64,000 bases of DNA, taken from Mycolicibacterium peregrinum. GTDB lineage: Bacteria > Actinomycetota > Actinomycetes > Mycobacteriales > Mycobacteriaceae. The DNA lies in NCBI RefSeq assembly GCF_001665785.1, contig NZ_LZSO01000038.1:121752-185751 (forward strand), read 5' to 3'. The position numbers and the translations under genes are program-made. Under the pieces are notes generated by a model. It did not search any database, had not been told where the DNA came from, and was given only the letters and a program-made list of their open reading frames with translations. Positions 26,254-34,819 of the stretch are shown here, one piece after another. Positions within the stretch are counted from its first letter, which is position 1. The number at the start of each line of letters is the position of its first letter.

Positions 26254-27605
26254 GTGCGTCCTTTTGCGTTGTCGGCGGCGGTATTTCAGGGCTCGTCGCC
26301 GCCTATCGGTTGAGGCTGGCGGCCGGACCCCGGGCGCAGATCACGCTGCTCGATCCGGCGGACCGGCTGGGCGGAGTGCTGCGCACCGAACGGGTCGGCG
26401 GGCAGCCGTTCGACGTCGGCGCCGAGGCGTTCATCGTGCGCAGGCCCGAGATGCTCGACCTGCTCGACGAGCTGGGACTGGCCGGCCGCCGGCTCAGCCC
26501 CACCGGCACCCGCCCGCTGATCTACAGCGGCGCGCGGATGCATCAGTTGCCGCAAGGCACCGTGCAGGGCATTCCGGCGCAGGCGTCGTCGCTGCTCGGT
26601 CTCGTCGACGACCAGACCGTGGCCCGCATCCTCGACGAGCGCGCGCGGCCACTGAACTGGACGCCGGGCGCCGATCCGTCGGTCGCCGATCTGGTCGGTG
26701 ACAGATTCGGCCCGCAGGTGGTGACGCGGTCCGTGGACCCCCTGCTCACCGGCGTGTACGCCGGATCGTCAACGACGATCGGGGTGCGTTCGGCGGTGCC
26801 GTCGGTGGCCGCTGCGCTGGACCGCGGAGCCCGCAGCCTCACCGAGGCGGTGCGCGAGGCGCTGCCGCCGCCGTCCAACGCACCGGTGTTCGGCGCGGTC
26901 GACGGCGGCTACGCCGTGCTGCTCGAGGAGCTGCGCCGCCGCGCCGATGTGCGGTGGGCCCAGGTCACCGCGGTGCGGGTGGATCGGCACGGACGCGGCT
27001 GGTCGGTGCTCGACGACGAGGGGGCCGGCTGGTACGCCGACGGGGTGCTGCTTGCGGTGCCGGCGCCGCACCTGCCGTTGCTGATCGAGCACATCGCACC
27101 GCAGACGGCCGCCGCGGCCCGGCGCATCCGGGTGGCGTCGGCGGCGGTGGTGGCCCTGGCGCTGCCGGGCGGCACACCGTTGCCGCAGCAATCGGGTGTG
27201 CTCGTGACCGCGGGGGAGCGCCTCAACGCCAAGGCGATCACCATGTCCTCGCGCAAGTGGGGCCGGCGCGGGAACGTCGAGATGGTGCGGTTGTCCTTCG
27301 GCCGCTATGGCGACGACATGGCAGCCAACACAGGTGACGAGGATCTGCTGGCGTGGTCAGCACGCGATCTGAACACGCTGTTCGGTGTCACCGTGGATCC
27401 GGTGGACAGCCACGTGCACCGCTGGATCGACGCGATGCCACAGTACGGTCCGGGCCACGGCGAACTGGTCGCCGAACTGCGCGCCGGGCTGCCGCCGACC
27501 CTGGCGGTGGCCGGCGCCTACCTCGACGGGATCGGGGTGCCCGCATGTGTGGGCACCGCCACCCGGGCGGCCGCGGAACTGGTGCGCGGCGGCGTGGCAC
27601 GATAG
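26250..27605 (+). CDS. hemY: Coproporphyrinogen/protoporphyrinogen III oxidase (HemY/CgoX)
   Basis: 451 residues. FAD enzyme: (M)SASFCVVGGGISGLVAAYRL is the dinucleotide fold, followed by LLDPADRLGGVLRTE and the typical DVGAEAF. Because chdC follows directly, the likely substrate is coproporphyrinogen III (coproporphyrin-dependent route of Actinobacteria) rather than protoporphyrinogen. GTG start overlaps the hemE stop (GTGA). Confidence 0.93.
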   Translation: MSASFCVVGGGISGLVAAYRLRLAAGPRAQITLLDPADRLGGVLRTERVGGQPFDVGAEAFIVRRPEMLDLLDELGLAGRRLSPTGTRPLIYSGARMHQLPQGTVQGIPAQASSLLGLVDDQTVARILDERARPLNWTPGADPSVADLVGDRFGPQVVTRSVDPLLTGVYAGSSTTIGVRSAVPSVAAALDRGARSLTEAVREALPPPSNAPVFGAVDGGYAVLLEELRRRADVRWAQVTAVRVDRHGRGWSVLDDEGAGWYADGVLLAVPAPHLPLLIEHIAPQTAAAARRIRVASAAVVALALPGGTPLPQQSGVLVTAGERLNAKAITMSSRKWGRRGNVEMVRLSFGRYGDDMAANTGDEDLLAWSARDLNTLFGVTVDPVDSHVHRWIDAMPQYGPGHGELVAELRAGLPPTLAVAGAYLDGIGVPACVGTATRAAAELVRGGVAR

Positions 27606-27609
27606 GCGC

Positions 27610-28305
27610 ATGGCCAAGCTCGACTACGACGAACTGAACTCCACCCTCCGCTACCTGATGTTCTCGGTGTTCGCGGTGAGCCCCGGGGAACTGGGTGAAG
27701 AACGCACCCAGGTGACCGACGAGGCGGCGGCGTTCTTCAAGACCCAGGAAGAGCGCGGAGTCGTCGTGCGCGGCCTGTACGACGTGGCCGGCCTGCGGGC
27801 CGACGCCGACTTCATGGTCTGGACCCACGCCGAGACCATCGAGGCGCTGCAGGCGACCTATTCGGACTTTCGCCGCACCACCGCACTGGGCCGCGTCAGC
27901 GACCCGGTGTGGAGCAGCGTGGCGCTGCACCGGCCGGCCGAGTTCAACAAGAGCCACGTCCCGGCATTCATCGCCGGCGAGGATCCGGGCGACTACATCT
28001 GCGTGTACCCGTTCGTGCGGTCCTACGAGTGGTACCTGCTCCCCGAAGAGGAGCGTCGCCGCATGCTGTCCGAGCACGGCATGGCCGCCCGCGGCTACAA
28101 GGATGTGCGGGCCAACACGGTGCCGGCGTTCGCCCTGGGCGACTACGAGTGGATCCTCGCCTTCGAGGCTCCCCAACTCGATCGCATCGTCGACCTGATG
28201 CGCGATCTGCGGGCCACCGACGCCCGTCGCCACACCCGCGAGGAGACGCCGTTCTTCACCGGCCCGCGGGTCAGCGTCGAGGACCTCGTCGCCAAGCTGC
28301 CGTAA
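27610..28305 (+). CDS. chdC: Coproheme decarboxylase (HemQ/ChdC)
   Basis: 231 residues. Chlorite-dismutase-fold enzyme that decarboxylates iron-coproporphyrin twice to protoheme using peroxide. YVCVYPFVRSYEWYLLP-like segment (actual ICVYPFVRSYEWYLLPE) holds the family tyrosine; SDPVWSSVALHRPAEF precedes it and the histidine of RARHTREE/HGMAARGY lies after. ATG 5 bp after hemY. Last gene of the operon, followed by a long inverted repeat. Confidence 0.94.
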   Translation: MAKLDYDELNSTLRYLMFSVFAVSPGELGEERTQVTDEAAAFFKTQEERGVVVRGLYDVAGLRADADFMVWTHAETIEALQATYSDFRRTTALGRVSDPVWSSVALHRPAEFNKSHVPAFIAGEDPGDYICVYPFVRSYEWYLLPEEERRRMLSEHGMAARGYKDVRANTVPAFALGDYEWILAFEAPQLDRIVDLMRDLRATDARRHTREETPFFTGPRVSVEDLVAKLP

Positions 28306-28315
28306 CTCTTTCCTT

Positions 28316-28379
28316 GCGCGAGCAGACGCGTAGGTACCCCTGATTGCACGGTTTCGGGTACCTACGCGTCTGCTCGCGC
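28316..28379. repeat. 24-bp perfect inverted repeat after the heme operon
   Basis: Bases 28316-28339 are the exact reverse complement of 28356-28379, with a 16-base loop. Arms contain GCGAGCAGACGCG and GGTACC. It starts 11 bp after the chdC stop and probably ends the operon transcript, although no T-run follows. The arm sequence resembles a dispersed mycobacterial intergenic motif. Confidence 0.9.
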
Positions 28380-28422
28380 CGGATGACCTGGGCTTTCAGC
28401 CAGCGGGTCTACCCTCGCGGGC

Positions 28423-29166
28423 ATGACTGCTCCGCAAGAATCCGATCGCTTCGAAGAGATGTACCGCGACGAACGGACGGCGCACGGGCTGCCCGCCGCC
28501 ACGCCGTGGGACATCGGTGGGCCGCAACCGGTCGTGCAGCAGCTCGTCGCGCTGGGCGCAGTCAAGGGTGAGGTGCTCGATCCCGGTACCGGGCCCGGTC
28601 ACCATGCCATCCACTACGCGTCAAAAGGCTTGTCGGCCACGGGTATCGACGCCTCACCGGCCGCAATCGAACGGGCGAGACAGAACGCGCAGAAGGCCGG
28701 TGTGACCGTGGACTTCCGGGTCGCCGACGCGACCAAGCTGGAGGGGCTGGAAGGGAAGTTCGACACCGTCGTCGACACCGCCTTCTATCACGTCTTCACC
28801 GATGAGCCCGAGTTGCAGCACTCGTACGCGCGGGCCTTGCACCGGGCAACGAAACCCGGTGCGCGGCTGTACATGTACGAGTTCGGTGACCACACCGTCA
28901 ACGGCTTCAAGATGCCGCGTTCGATGACGGCCGACGATTTCCGTGGGGTGCTTCCCGACGCAGGCTGGGAGATCACCTATCTCGGCACGACCACCTACCA
29001 GGGCAACGTCAGCGTCGAGGTCTTCGAGATGATGGCGGCCCGCAACCCTGACATGGCCGACCAGATGGCCCCACTGTTGGAGCGGTTGCGGGTCATCGAG
29101 CCGTGGCTGGTCGACGGCCGGGTACACATGCCGTTCTGGGAGGTGCACGCCACCCGGGTCGATTGA
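28423..29166 (+). CDS. SAM-dependent methyltransferase (Rv2675c type)
   Basis: 247 residues. Class I fold: GEVLDPGTGPGHHAIHYASKG binds SAM, with ATGIDASPAAIERA and VADATKLEGLEGKFDTVVD as motifs II and III. The DPGTGPG loop replaces the usual DxGxGxG glutamate/aspartate slightly. A substrate is not evident. Convergent with msrB. Confidence 0.83.
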   Translation: MTAPQESDRFEEMYRDERTAHGLPAATPWDIGGPQPVVQQLVALGAVKGEVLDPGTGPGHHAIHYASKGLSATGIDASPAAIERARQNAQKAGVTVDFRVADATKLEGLEGKFDTVVDTAFYHVFTDEPELQHSYARALHRATKPGARLYMYEFGDHTVNGFKMPRSMTADDFRGVLPDAGWEITYLGTTTYQGNVSVEVFEMMAARNPDMADQMAPLLERLRVIEPWLVDGRVHMPFWEVHATRVD

Positions 29167-29175
29167 GGCCCGGCC

Positions 29176-29592
29176 TCACTCCGTCTTGGGCACCAGCTTC
29201 AGTGAGATCGAGTTGATGCAGTACCGCTGATCGGTGGGGGTGGGGTAGCCCTCGCCCTCGAAGACGTGCCCCAGGTGGCTGTGGCAGTTGGCGCACAGGA
29301 CCTCGACCCGACGCATGCCCAGTGAGGTGTCCTCCCGCAGGATCACCGCGGCCGAATCGGCCGGGTCGAAGAATGACGGCCAGCCGCAGTGGGATTCGAA
29401 CTTCTCGGTGCTGCGGAACAACTCGGCGCCGCAGGCCCGGCACTCGTAGACCCCTTCGGTCTTGGTGTCGGTGTACTCACCGACGAAGGGGCGCTCGGTG
29501 CCCGCCCGGCGCAGGACGGCGAACTCCTCGGAACTGAGCTTGGCGCGCCACTCGTCGTCGGTCAGTTGCACCTTGGGGCCGTCGGTCGTCAT
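29176..29592 (-). CDS. msrB: Peptide methionine-(R)-S-oxide reductase MsrB
   Basis: 138 residues. Repairs methionine-R-sulfoxide with thioredoxin. Two CxxC zinc pairs are visible (CRACGAELF and CANCHSHLGHVFEG), with the substrate motif GWPSFFDP and the catalytic cysteine in RYCINSISL at about 125. ATG at 29590-29592. Equivalent to Rv2674. Confidence 0.96.
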   Translation of the reverse strand: MTTDGPKVQLTDDEWRAKLSSEEFAVLRRAGTERPFVGEYTDTKTEGVYECRACGAELFRSTEKFESHCGWPSFFDPADSAAVILREDTSLGMRRVEVLCANCHSHLGHVFEGEGYPTPTDQRYCINSISLKLVPKTE

Positions 29593-29663
29593 ATTCCCAA
29601 GTTACGTTCTGTTCGGTGGTCGGCGCCACTGATCTCGCCCACGGCGATCGGACCGATGCCCTG

Positions 29664-30407
29664 CTACGCCCACACCAGTTCTCGGCTGGCCTGGCTCGGT
29701 GCCATCCCGAACATCTCGTGACAGACCCGGTTGGCGTGTGCGCTGTCGGTGAACCCGGCGGCATGGGCGGCGTCGGTGAGCGACGCCCCATCGCGCAGGG
29801 CTTCCACGGCGCACCGTAGGCGCGCCCAGCGCACATACGTCGGAAACGACTGTCCCACCTGCTCGTTGAACAGCCGACCGAGCCGGCTCGGCGACAGTGC
29901 GACCTGTTGTGCGACGTCGGTGAGCCGGACCGGGTCCGGAAGCAGGCGCGGGATCAACTCGACCGCGGCGAGCACGCTCGCGTGCCAGCTGTCTGCCGTC
30001 GGTCGGGCGTAACCGGTGGGCGGAGCGGCCATCAGCTCGTCGAGCAGTTGCTCCGGCGGCAACGGACTTGTCCAGCAGGGAAGTTCGCGACCGGTCGACA
30101 CCCATTCGGTCACATCGTCACTGTCGGGGGCGGTACGGCTGAAAGCGCTTGGATCGAGGAAGACGAGCACCCCCGATGTGGGCGTGAGGATCCGGATCGA
30201 ATGCTCCCGCCCCGGCGGGATGGCCGCGGCGCAGGTCACCTCCCGGCGGCCGTGCGCATCGGCCAGCTCGAACGGGTCTGCCCAGGACCGCACCACCTGG
30301 GCGGCCGCGTGGCGATGTCGGTGCGCGTCGGACAACTTGCCGGTGTAGCACAAGGCACCCGCGACGACCGCCAGTGCACCTGACCAGGCGGCACGGTCTT
30401 CGCTCAT
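29664..30407 (-). CDS. AraC-family transcriptional regulator
   Basis: 247 residues. N-terminal cupin-like sensor (KLSDAHRHRHAAAQVV) and a C-terminal double helix-turn-helix: VRLTDVAQQVALSPSRLGRLFNEQVGQSF and GASLTDAAHAAGFTDSAHANRVCHEMFG. ATG at 30405-30407 (a GTG lies one codon earlier). Divergent from a methyltransferase gene; a 10-bp palindrome lies between them. Confidence 0.88.
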   Translation of the reverse strand: MSEDRAAWSGALAVVAGALCYTGKLSDAHRHRHAAAQVVRSWADPFELADAHGRREVTCAAAIPPGREHSIRILTPTSGVLVFLDPSAFSRTAPDSDDVTEWVSTGRELPCWTSPLPPEQLLDELMAAPPTGYARPTADSWHASVLAAVELIPRLLPDPVRLTDVAQQVALSPSRLGRLFNEQVGQSFPTYVRWARLRCAVEALRDGASLTDAAHAAGFTDSAHANRVCHEMFGMAPSQASRELVWA

Positions 30408-30426
30408 CACCTCAATCTCTCATACG

Positions 30427-30436
30427 ACCGATCGGT
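30427..30436. promoter_or_regulatory. Palindrome in AraC/methyltransferase divergent gap
   Basis: ACCGATCGGT is a perfect 10-bp palindrome 20 bp upstream of the AraC-type gene and 64 bp upstream of the methyltransferase. AraC proteins usually bind direct repeats, so a different regulator may use it. Chance is not excluded. Confidence 0.25.
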
Positions 30437-30499
30437 ACAAGCGATCGTGGCGACAACCGGTCAGGGTGGAGTATCAGCACATCGAGGACGGGAGCTTCC

Positions 30500-31072
30500 A
30501 TGCCGGCAATGTCACGGATCGAGCGCGCATTCTGCAAGACCGCGCTGTGGCGCGGAGGAACCGGGCAGGCCGTGCTCGGCAGCATCCCGGTGGATCGGCT
30601 GGGTCACGATGTGCTCGAAATCGGTTCGGGCAGTGGCGATATCGCCGCCCGGCTGCGCCAATCGAACCCAGAGCTGGCAATCACCGCAACCGACTACGAC
30701 CCGGCCATGGTGCGCACCGCGGCCCGCCGGCTGGGGGCATTCGGCAACGTGACCGTGCGCGGGGCCGATGCCACGGACCTGCCGTTCGGCGACGACTCGT
30801 TCGATTCGGTGCTCAGCTGCCTGATGCTGCACCACATCGTGGACTGGGAGAAGGCGATCGCCGAGATCGCCCGGGTGCTGCGGCCCGGCGGGGTGTTCAC
30901 CGGCTATGACCTGACCCGCACCCCGATGGCGACCGCAATCCACCAGCTCGACCGGTCACCGTTCCGCCTGGTGAATCCCGATGAACTCGACCAGGTGTGC
31001 GCGCGGCACGGACTGGCGATGCAGACCCGTACCCGGTTGGCGGGCCAGGTCATGCAGTTCACCTCAGACTGA
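30500..31072 (+). CDS. SAM-dependent methyltransferase (UbiE/type 11 like)
   Basis: 190 residues. HDVLEIGSGSGDIAARLRQ is the SAM loop, then TATDYDPAMVRTA, GADATDLPFGDDSFDSVLSCLMLHHI and ARVLRPGGVFTGYDLTRTP, the type 11 pattern. ATG at 30500 follows GGGAG. Its last 9 bases overlap convergent aftC. Divergent from the AraC regulator, which may control it. Confidence 0.85.
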   Translation: MPAMSRIERAFCKTALWRGGTGQAVLGSIPVDRLGHDVLEIGSGSGDIAARLRQSNPELAITATDYDPAMVRTAARRLGAFGNVTVRGADATDLPFGDDSFDSVLSCLMLHHIVDWEKAIAEIARVLRPGGVFTGYDLTRTPMATAIHQLDRSPFRLVNPDELDQVCARHGLAMQTRTRLAGQVMQFTSD

Positions 31073-32341
31073 TTCGGCTTCCTTGGGGCGGTTCAGCCAC
31101 GGCGGGTCGATGCCTTCGTCGAGTCTGCCGTCCTGCTTGGCGTCCAGGTAGCGGAAGTACAGCACGCAGAACACCACGATCAGCATCAGTGACCAGCCGT
31201 AGGTGATCTTCATGTACTCCAGGAACCTTCCGGTGGTCGGCCAGCGCCACAACAGCCAGCGGTCCATGGTCATGAATCCGTAGACGGCCAGCCACGCCGG
31301 CCAGTTGCGGATCACCGAGTTCGGCAGCACCACCGTCATCAGGAACGGGAACAGCATCATCGAGTAGTAGCCCTGGGCCAGTCCGAGAACCAGCCACGAG
31401 CTGATCAGCAGGACACCCGAGGAGGTCAGCATCCAGAACAGCTGATCGCGTTCGCGGTAGTAGCGGTACAGCAGCCAGAGGCTGACCACTGCCAGGATCA
31501 CTGCGGCCACGCGCAGCGCGATGATCAACCACATCGGCAGTCCGTAGTAGATGCCGTTGCCCAGGATCGAGGAGTTGAAGTAGTCGCGGGTCTCAAGGAT
31601 GTAGGGCGCTGTGTTTCGTATGAAGCCCATCGGATCGGCCGACAGCGGCCAGGCCACGGCGTTGAACACCAGGGGCACACCGATTGCCGTGATCAGCGCG
31701 CGCCACTGCCGGTTCAGCAGCGGCAACAGCAGGAGCACCGCCAACAGCGGTTTGACCACCAATGTCAGACCGATGGCCGCGCCGGCGATCAGGACGTTGC
31801 GGGTGCCGCCCTTGAGCAGGAACCAGAAGAACAGCACCTCACCGAGCAGCACGCAGCCGTTGATGTTGGTGAAAACCAGTGTGTTGGTGACCGATTCGGT
31901 GCAGAACATGGCCAACAGCAAGGCCGGCAGCGCTACCGAGGTCAGGGAGAACTTGAACAGCCGTACCAGAAAGCCGGCGGCGATGATCACGGCCACCGCG
32001 TTGAACGCGACAAACCAGAAGCGTGACGCGAACTCCGGAAGGAACCCGAACGGAGCCAGCAGCAGTGTGCCGCCCGGTGGGTACAGGTAGTGCGGGTCGA
32101 CGAAGTTGAAATGCTCGTTGTAGATGGCCCAGTGCCTGCGGAAATTCGAGACCGCGCGGTACACGGGCCCGAAGTCGTCGGTGATGTAACCGTTGGTCGC
32201 CAGCACATAGCTGCGATGGATGATCGACAGGATCGCGAGCGGCCACAACACCGAGCGCAGCACCGTGGAGGTGCTCGGCGGGGAGGTGCGGGGACGGAAT
32301 GCGCTCACGAAACCGGAGATGATGGAATCTGCTGCCGCCAC
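31064..32341 (-). CDS. aftC: Alpha-(1->3)-arabinofuranosyltransferase AftC
   Basis: 425 residues. GT-C type membrane glycosyltransferase (DUF2029 family) that adds the branching 3-linked arabinose to arabinogalactan and lipoarabinomannan using decaprenyl-phosphoryl arabinose. About ten helices; the first periplasmic loop carries TDDFGPVYRAVSNFRRHWAIYN with the catalytic aspartate pair, then DPHYLYPPGGTLLLAPFGFL. GTG start at 32339-32341. Position next to msrB and the lipoprotein hydrolase matches Rv2673. Confidence 0.93.
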   Translation of the reverse strand: MAAADSIISGFVSAFRPRTSPPSTSTVLRSVLWPLAILSIIHRSYVLATNGYITDDFGPVYRAVSNFRRHWAIYNEHFNFVDPHYLYPPGGTLLLAPFGFLPEFASRFWFVAFNAVAVIIAAGFLVRLFKFSLTSVALPALLLAMFCTESVTNTLVFTNINGCVLLGEVLFFWFLLKGGTRNVLIAGAAIGLTLVVKPLLAVLLLLPLLNRQWRALITAIGVPLVFNAVAWPLSADPMGFIRNTAPYILETRDYFNSSILGNGIYYGLPMWLIIALRVAAVILAVVSLWLLYRYYRERDQLFWMLTSSGVLLISSWLVLGLAQGYYSMMLFPFLMTVVLPNSVIRNWPAWLAVYGFMTMDRWLLWRWPTTGRFLEYMKITYGWSLMLIVVFCVLYFRYLDAKQDGRLDEGIDPPWLNRPKEAESV

Positions 32342-32377
32342 CAGCGAACCTTATACCGACGCCGATCGGGCCCCGCG

Positions 32378-33955
32378 TCAGGCGGGACAGTACGTGTCGG
32401 TCTCGCCCAGTTTGCCGCTGTCGAGGTAACCCGTCAGCGGGGGCAGCGCACACGGCGTGTAGATGCTGGCGCCGTGACCGATGCCCTGCCACATCACCCG
32501 CCGGTTGTTGGCGCCGGCGTTGATGATGGTCGCGGCGACGGCGGCGACACCTTCGCTACCGACGATCGGGTCGTTGCGCACGCCGAGTAGCAGCACCGGA
32601 ATCTTGAGGTCCTGCGGGTCTTTCGGTGCGGTGCCGCTGGGCCAGTTGAGGCATTTGACGAGGTTCAGCGCCCCGACGGCGCCGAACTGCGGGTAGAGCT
32701 TGCCCCAGGCGACCACCAGTTCCCGGACCCGGTCCGGGGTGGGCCGGTTGAGCGCGTCGCTGCAGGAGTTGACGAACTGGCCGTCGGTTTGGCGCAGGTT
32801 GTCGGCCTGGGTGATGAGGCCCGAGATCGGGCCGGCGTCACCGGCGCGGGCCGCGGCAAGGGCGTTCGCCAGGTTGTTGGTGGCGGCCACCCGGTCTCCT
32901 TGCGGGAAGCCCAGGCCGGTGGTGATCGCGTCGGCGAGCGTGGCCACCGAGGCCCCGCCGGGGCCGCGACCGGCCCGGGCGTCGGCCAGGAGCGCGTCGA
33001 CGGCACCCTTCGGATCCGGCGCCAGCGCGCAGTTGGTGGCCAGGCACTGGGCGGCGAAGGCGTCCAGTGCGGCCTGCTGGCCCTTGACGCGCTGCTCGGC
33101 CGCGGCCTCGGCTCCGACGGCCAGCGGCAGCGGGGAGTCCAGGATGAGCCGGGACACCTTGTTGGGGTGCGAGCCGGCGTAGGCGAGTGCCACCTGGGAA
33201 CCGTTGCCGATGCCCATCAGAGCAAGCGCGGGCACATCCCAGGTGCTGCGCAGTCGTTCCAGATCTTCGGCGGCGTGCGCGTTGTCGTAGGCCGAGTCGC
33301 CCGGGGCGATGGTGTCGGTGCAACTGGTGGTGGCGGTCATGGTGACCGCACCCAGATTGGCCACCGGATCGTCGCCGGCCTGAAACTGCGTCTGGTCCAG
33401 CATTTCCTGACGGTCGTAGACGTCGCGGCAGTCGAGCGCGCCCGACATCCCGATGCCGCGCCGGTCGACGGCGACGATCGGATGCGATTTGAGGACGTCG
33501 GTTCCCGAGCGCGCCAACCACGTCGGCAACTGGACGGAGGTGGGAATGTCGGAACCGGTGGTCATCACCAGCGGGCCGGCATCGGGCGGTGTCTGGGTGG
33601 ACCGGGCCCGCACCACGCCGATGCTGAGCGTGCCGGTGGCCCCGTTGATGGAGTCGAGATCGGCGTCGTAGGTGGCGCAGTCCAGCGTGACATCGGGTAC
33701 CGGCTGGATGCCCGCGCCGTTGAAGACCCGCGGAGTGCAGTCCCGCCAGGACAGGTCGTTCTTGGGGGCCTCGATGCCCGGGGGACCGGGCGGGGCCGCC
33801 ACGGTGGTCTCGGGCTGGCCCTGCGGGTGGGCGCCGGAGTTGGTGGCATAGCGCGGATCTGCGGCCAGCAGGGGTGAGCAAGCGGTGAGCAGTAGTGACA
33901 GGACGGGCGCGGCGACCGCCGACCTCCTCAGGGCTTTCACCAGCTGATGACGCAT
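32378..33955 (-). CDS. Secreted lipoprotein alpha/beta hydrolase (TAP-type peptidase, Rv2672 type)
   Basis: 525 residues. Signal peptide with lipobox LLLTAC (Cys near 27). Alpha/beta-hydrolase core: VAVDRRGIGMSGALDCRD, nucleophile elbow GIGNGSQVAL (Ser in GNGSQ), and the tripeptidyl C-terminal domain with ILLGVRNDPIVG and GIGHGASIY supplying Asp and His. Several Cys suggest disulfides outside the cytoplasm. ATG at 33953-33955; frame continues open upstream without signal sequence. Confidence 0.88.
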   Translation of the reverse strand: MRHQLVKALRRSAVAAPVLSLLLTACSPLLAADPRYATNSGAHPQGQPETTVAAPPGPPGIEAPKNDLSWRDCTPRVFNGAGIQPVPDVTLDCATYDADLDSINGATGTLSIGVVRARSTQTPPDAGPLVMTTGSDIPTSVQLPTWLARSGTDVLKSHPIVAVDRRGIGMSGALDCRDVYDRQEMLDQTQFQAGDDPVANLGAVTMTATTSCTDTIAPGDSAYDNAHAAEDLERLRSTWDVPALALMGIGNGSQVALAYAGSHPNKVSRLILDSPLPLAVGAEAAAEQRVKGQQAALDAFAAQCLATNCALAPDPKGAVDALLADARAGRGPGGASVATLADAITTGLGFPQGDRVAATNNLANALAAARAGDAGPISGLITQADNLRQTDGQFVNSCSDALNRPTPDRVRELVVAWGKLYPQFGAVGALNLVKCLNWPSGTAPKDPQDLKIPVLLLGVRNDPIVGSEGVAAVAATIINAGANNRRVMWQGIGHGASIYTPCALPPLTGYLDSGKLGETDTYCPA

Positions 33956-34014
33956 GCTGACCACAGTAGCGACACGTGCGGAGCAGATGCTCCTCGCGCA
34001 AGCGCTCGTCGGTC

Positions 34015-34785
34015 CTACCCGCGTACGTAGCGGGTGTAGAGGTAGCCCTCGTCGTCGGTGAGCAGGTGAGCGGGCCGCATCCGGGTGTGCGCATGGCCGG
34101 GTCCCGTGGCGATGCGTCGGGCCACCCCGCCGACCAGCACGGGCGCCACCGTCAGACACAGCTCGTCGAGCAGGTCGTTTTCGATGAGCATGCTCAGCAG
34201 CGACGGGCCGCCCTCGGTCAGCACCCGGAAGAGCTTGCGTTCGGCCAGGATTCGCAGTGCCACGCCCGGGTCGACGCGGGTCGGGTCCGCGCCGGAGGCG
34301 TCGAGTACCTCGGCGACCGCACCGAGGCGGTGCCGCGCGTCGGCGACGGTTTTGGCGGTGGTGAGGATCAGCGGCGCCACATCGGTGCGGGTGAAGAACT
34401 TGGCATCGGGCTCGAGGTCGGCCGATGCGGTGATGACCGCGATGGGCGGCACCTCGGCCTGTCCGCGACGTTGCCGCTGCTGGCGCTGTGCGACCGTCAG
34501 CTGGACGCCGGAGTAGTTCTCGATCCGCACAGTCGCGGCACCCATCAGGATGACGTCGGCAGTGTGGCGCATGAGATTGAACACAGCCCGATCACCCGGG
34601 CTGCCCAGCCCACCGGACTTGCCGTCCTCGGTGGCACCGCCGTCCAAGCTGCTGATCATGTTGCCGCGCACCCAACATCTTTGCAGGTCATCGGGGTAGG
34701 CGTAGTACTCGGCCAGTTGTCCGTCGGCGATTTTGTCGACGTTTCCCAGCACAGTCAGGTCAGTCCCGGCGGTGTCATCGGACAT
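34015..34785 (-). CDS. RibD C-terminal-like NADPH-dependent reductase (Rv2671 type)
   Basis: 256 residues. Dihydrofolate-reductase-fold pyrimidine reductase: VRGNMISSLDGGATEDGKSG, ADVILMGAATVRIENY, VLTEGGPSLLSMLIENDLLDELCLT. It lacks the deaminase half of a full RibD. The M. tuberculosis homologue Rv2671 has been shown to substitute for dihydrofolate reductase and to affect para-aminosalicylate response. ATG at 34783-34785, divergent from zapE. Confidence 0.9.
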   Translation of the reverse strand: MSDDTAGTDLTVLGNVDKIADGQLAEYYAYPDDLQRCWVRGNMISSLDGGATEDGKSGGLGSPGDRAVFNLMRHTADVILMGAATVRIENYSGVQLTVAQRQQRQRRGQAEVPPIAVITASADLEPDAKFFTRTDVAPLILTTAKTVADARHRLGAVAEVLDASGADPTRVDPGVALRILAERKLFRVLTEGGPSLLSMLIENDLLDELCLTVAPVLVGGVARRIATGPGHAHTRMRPAHLLTDDEGYLYTRYVRG

Positions 34786-34819
34786 GAACTGAATTGGAGC
34801 ACGTCGTTACGCTGCCCCC

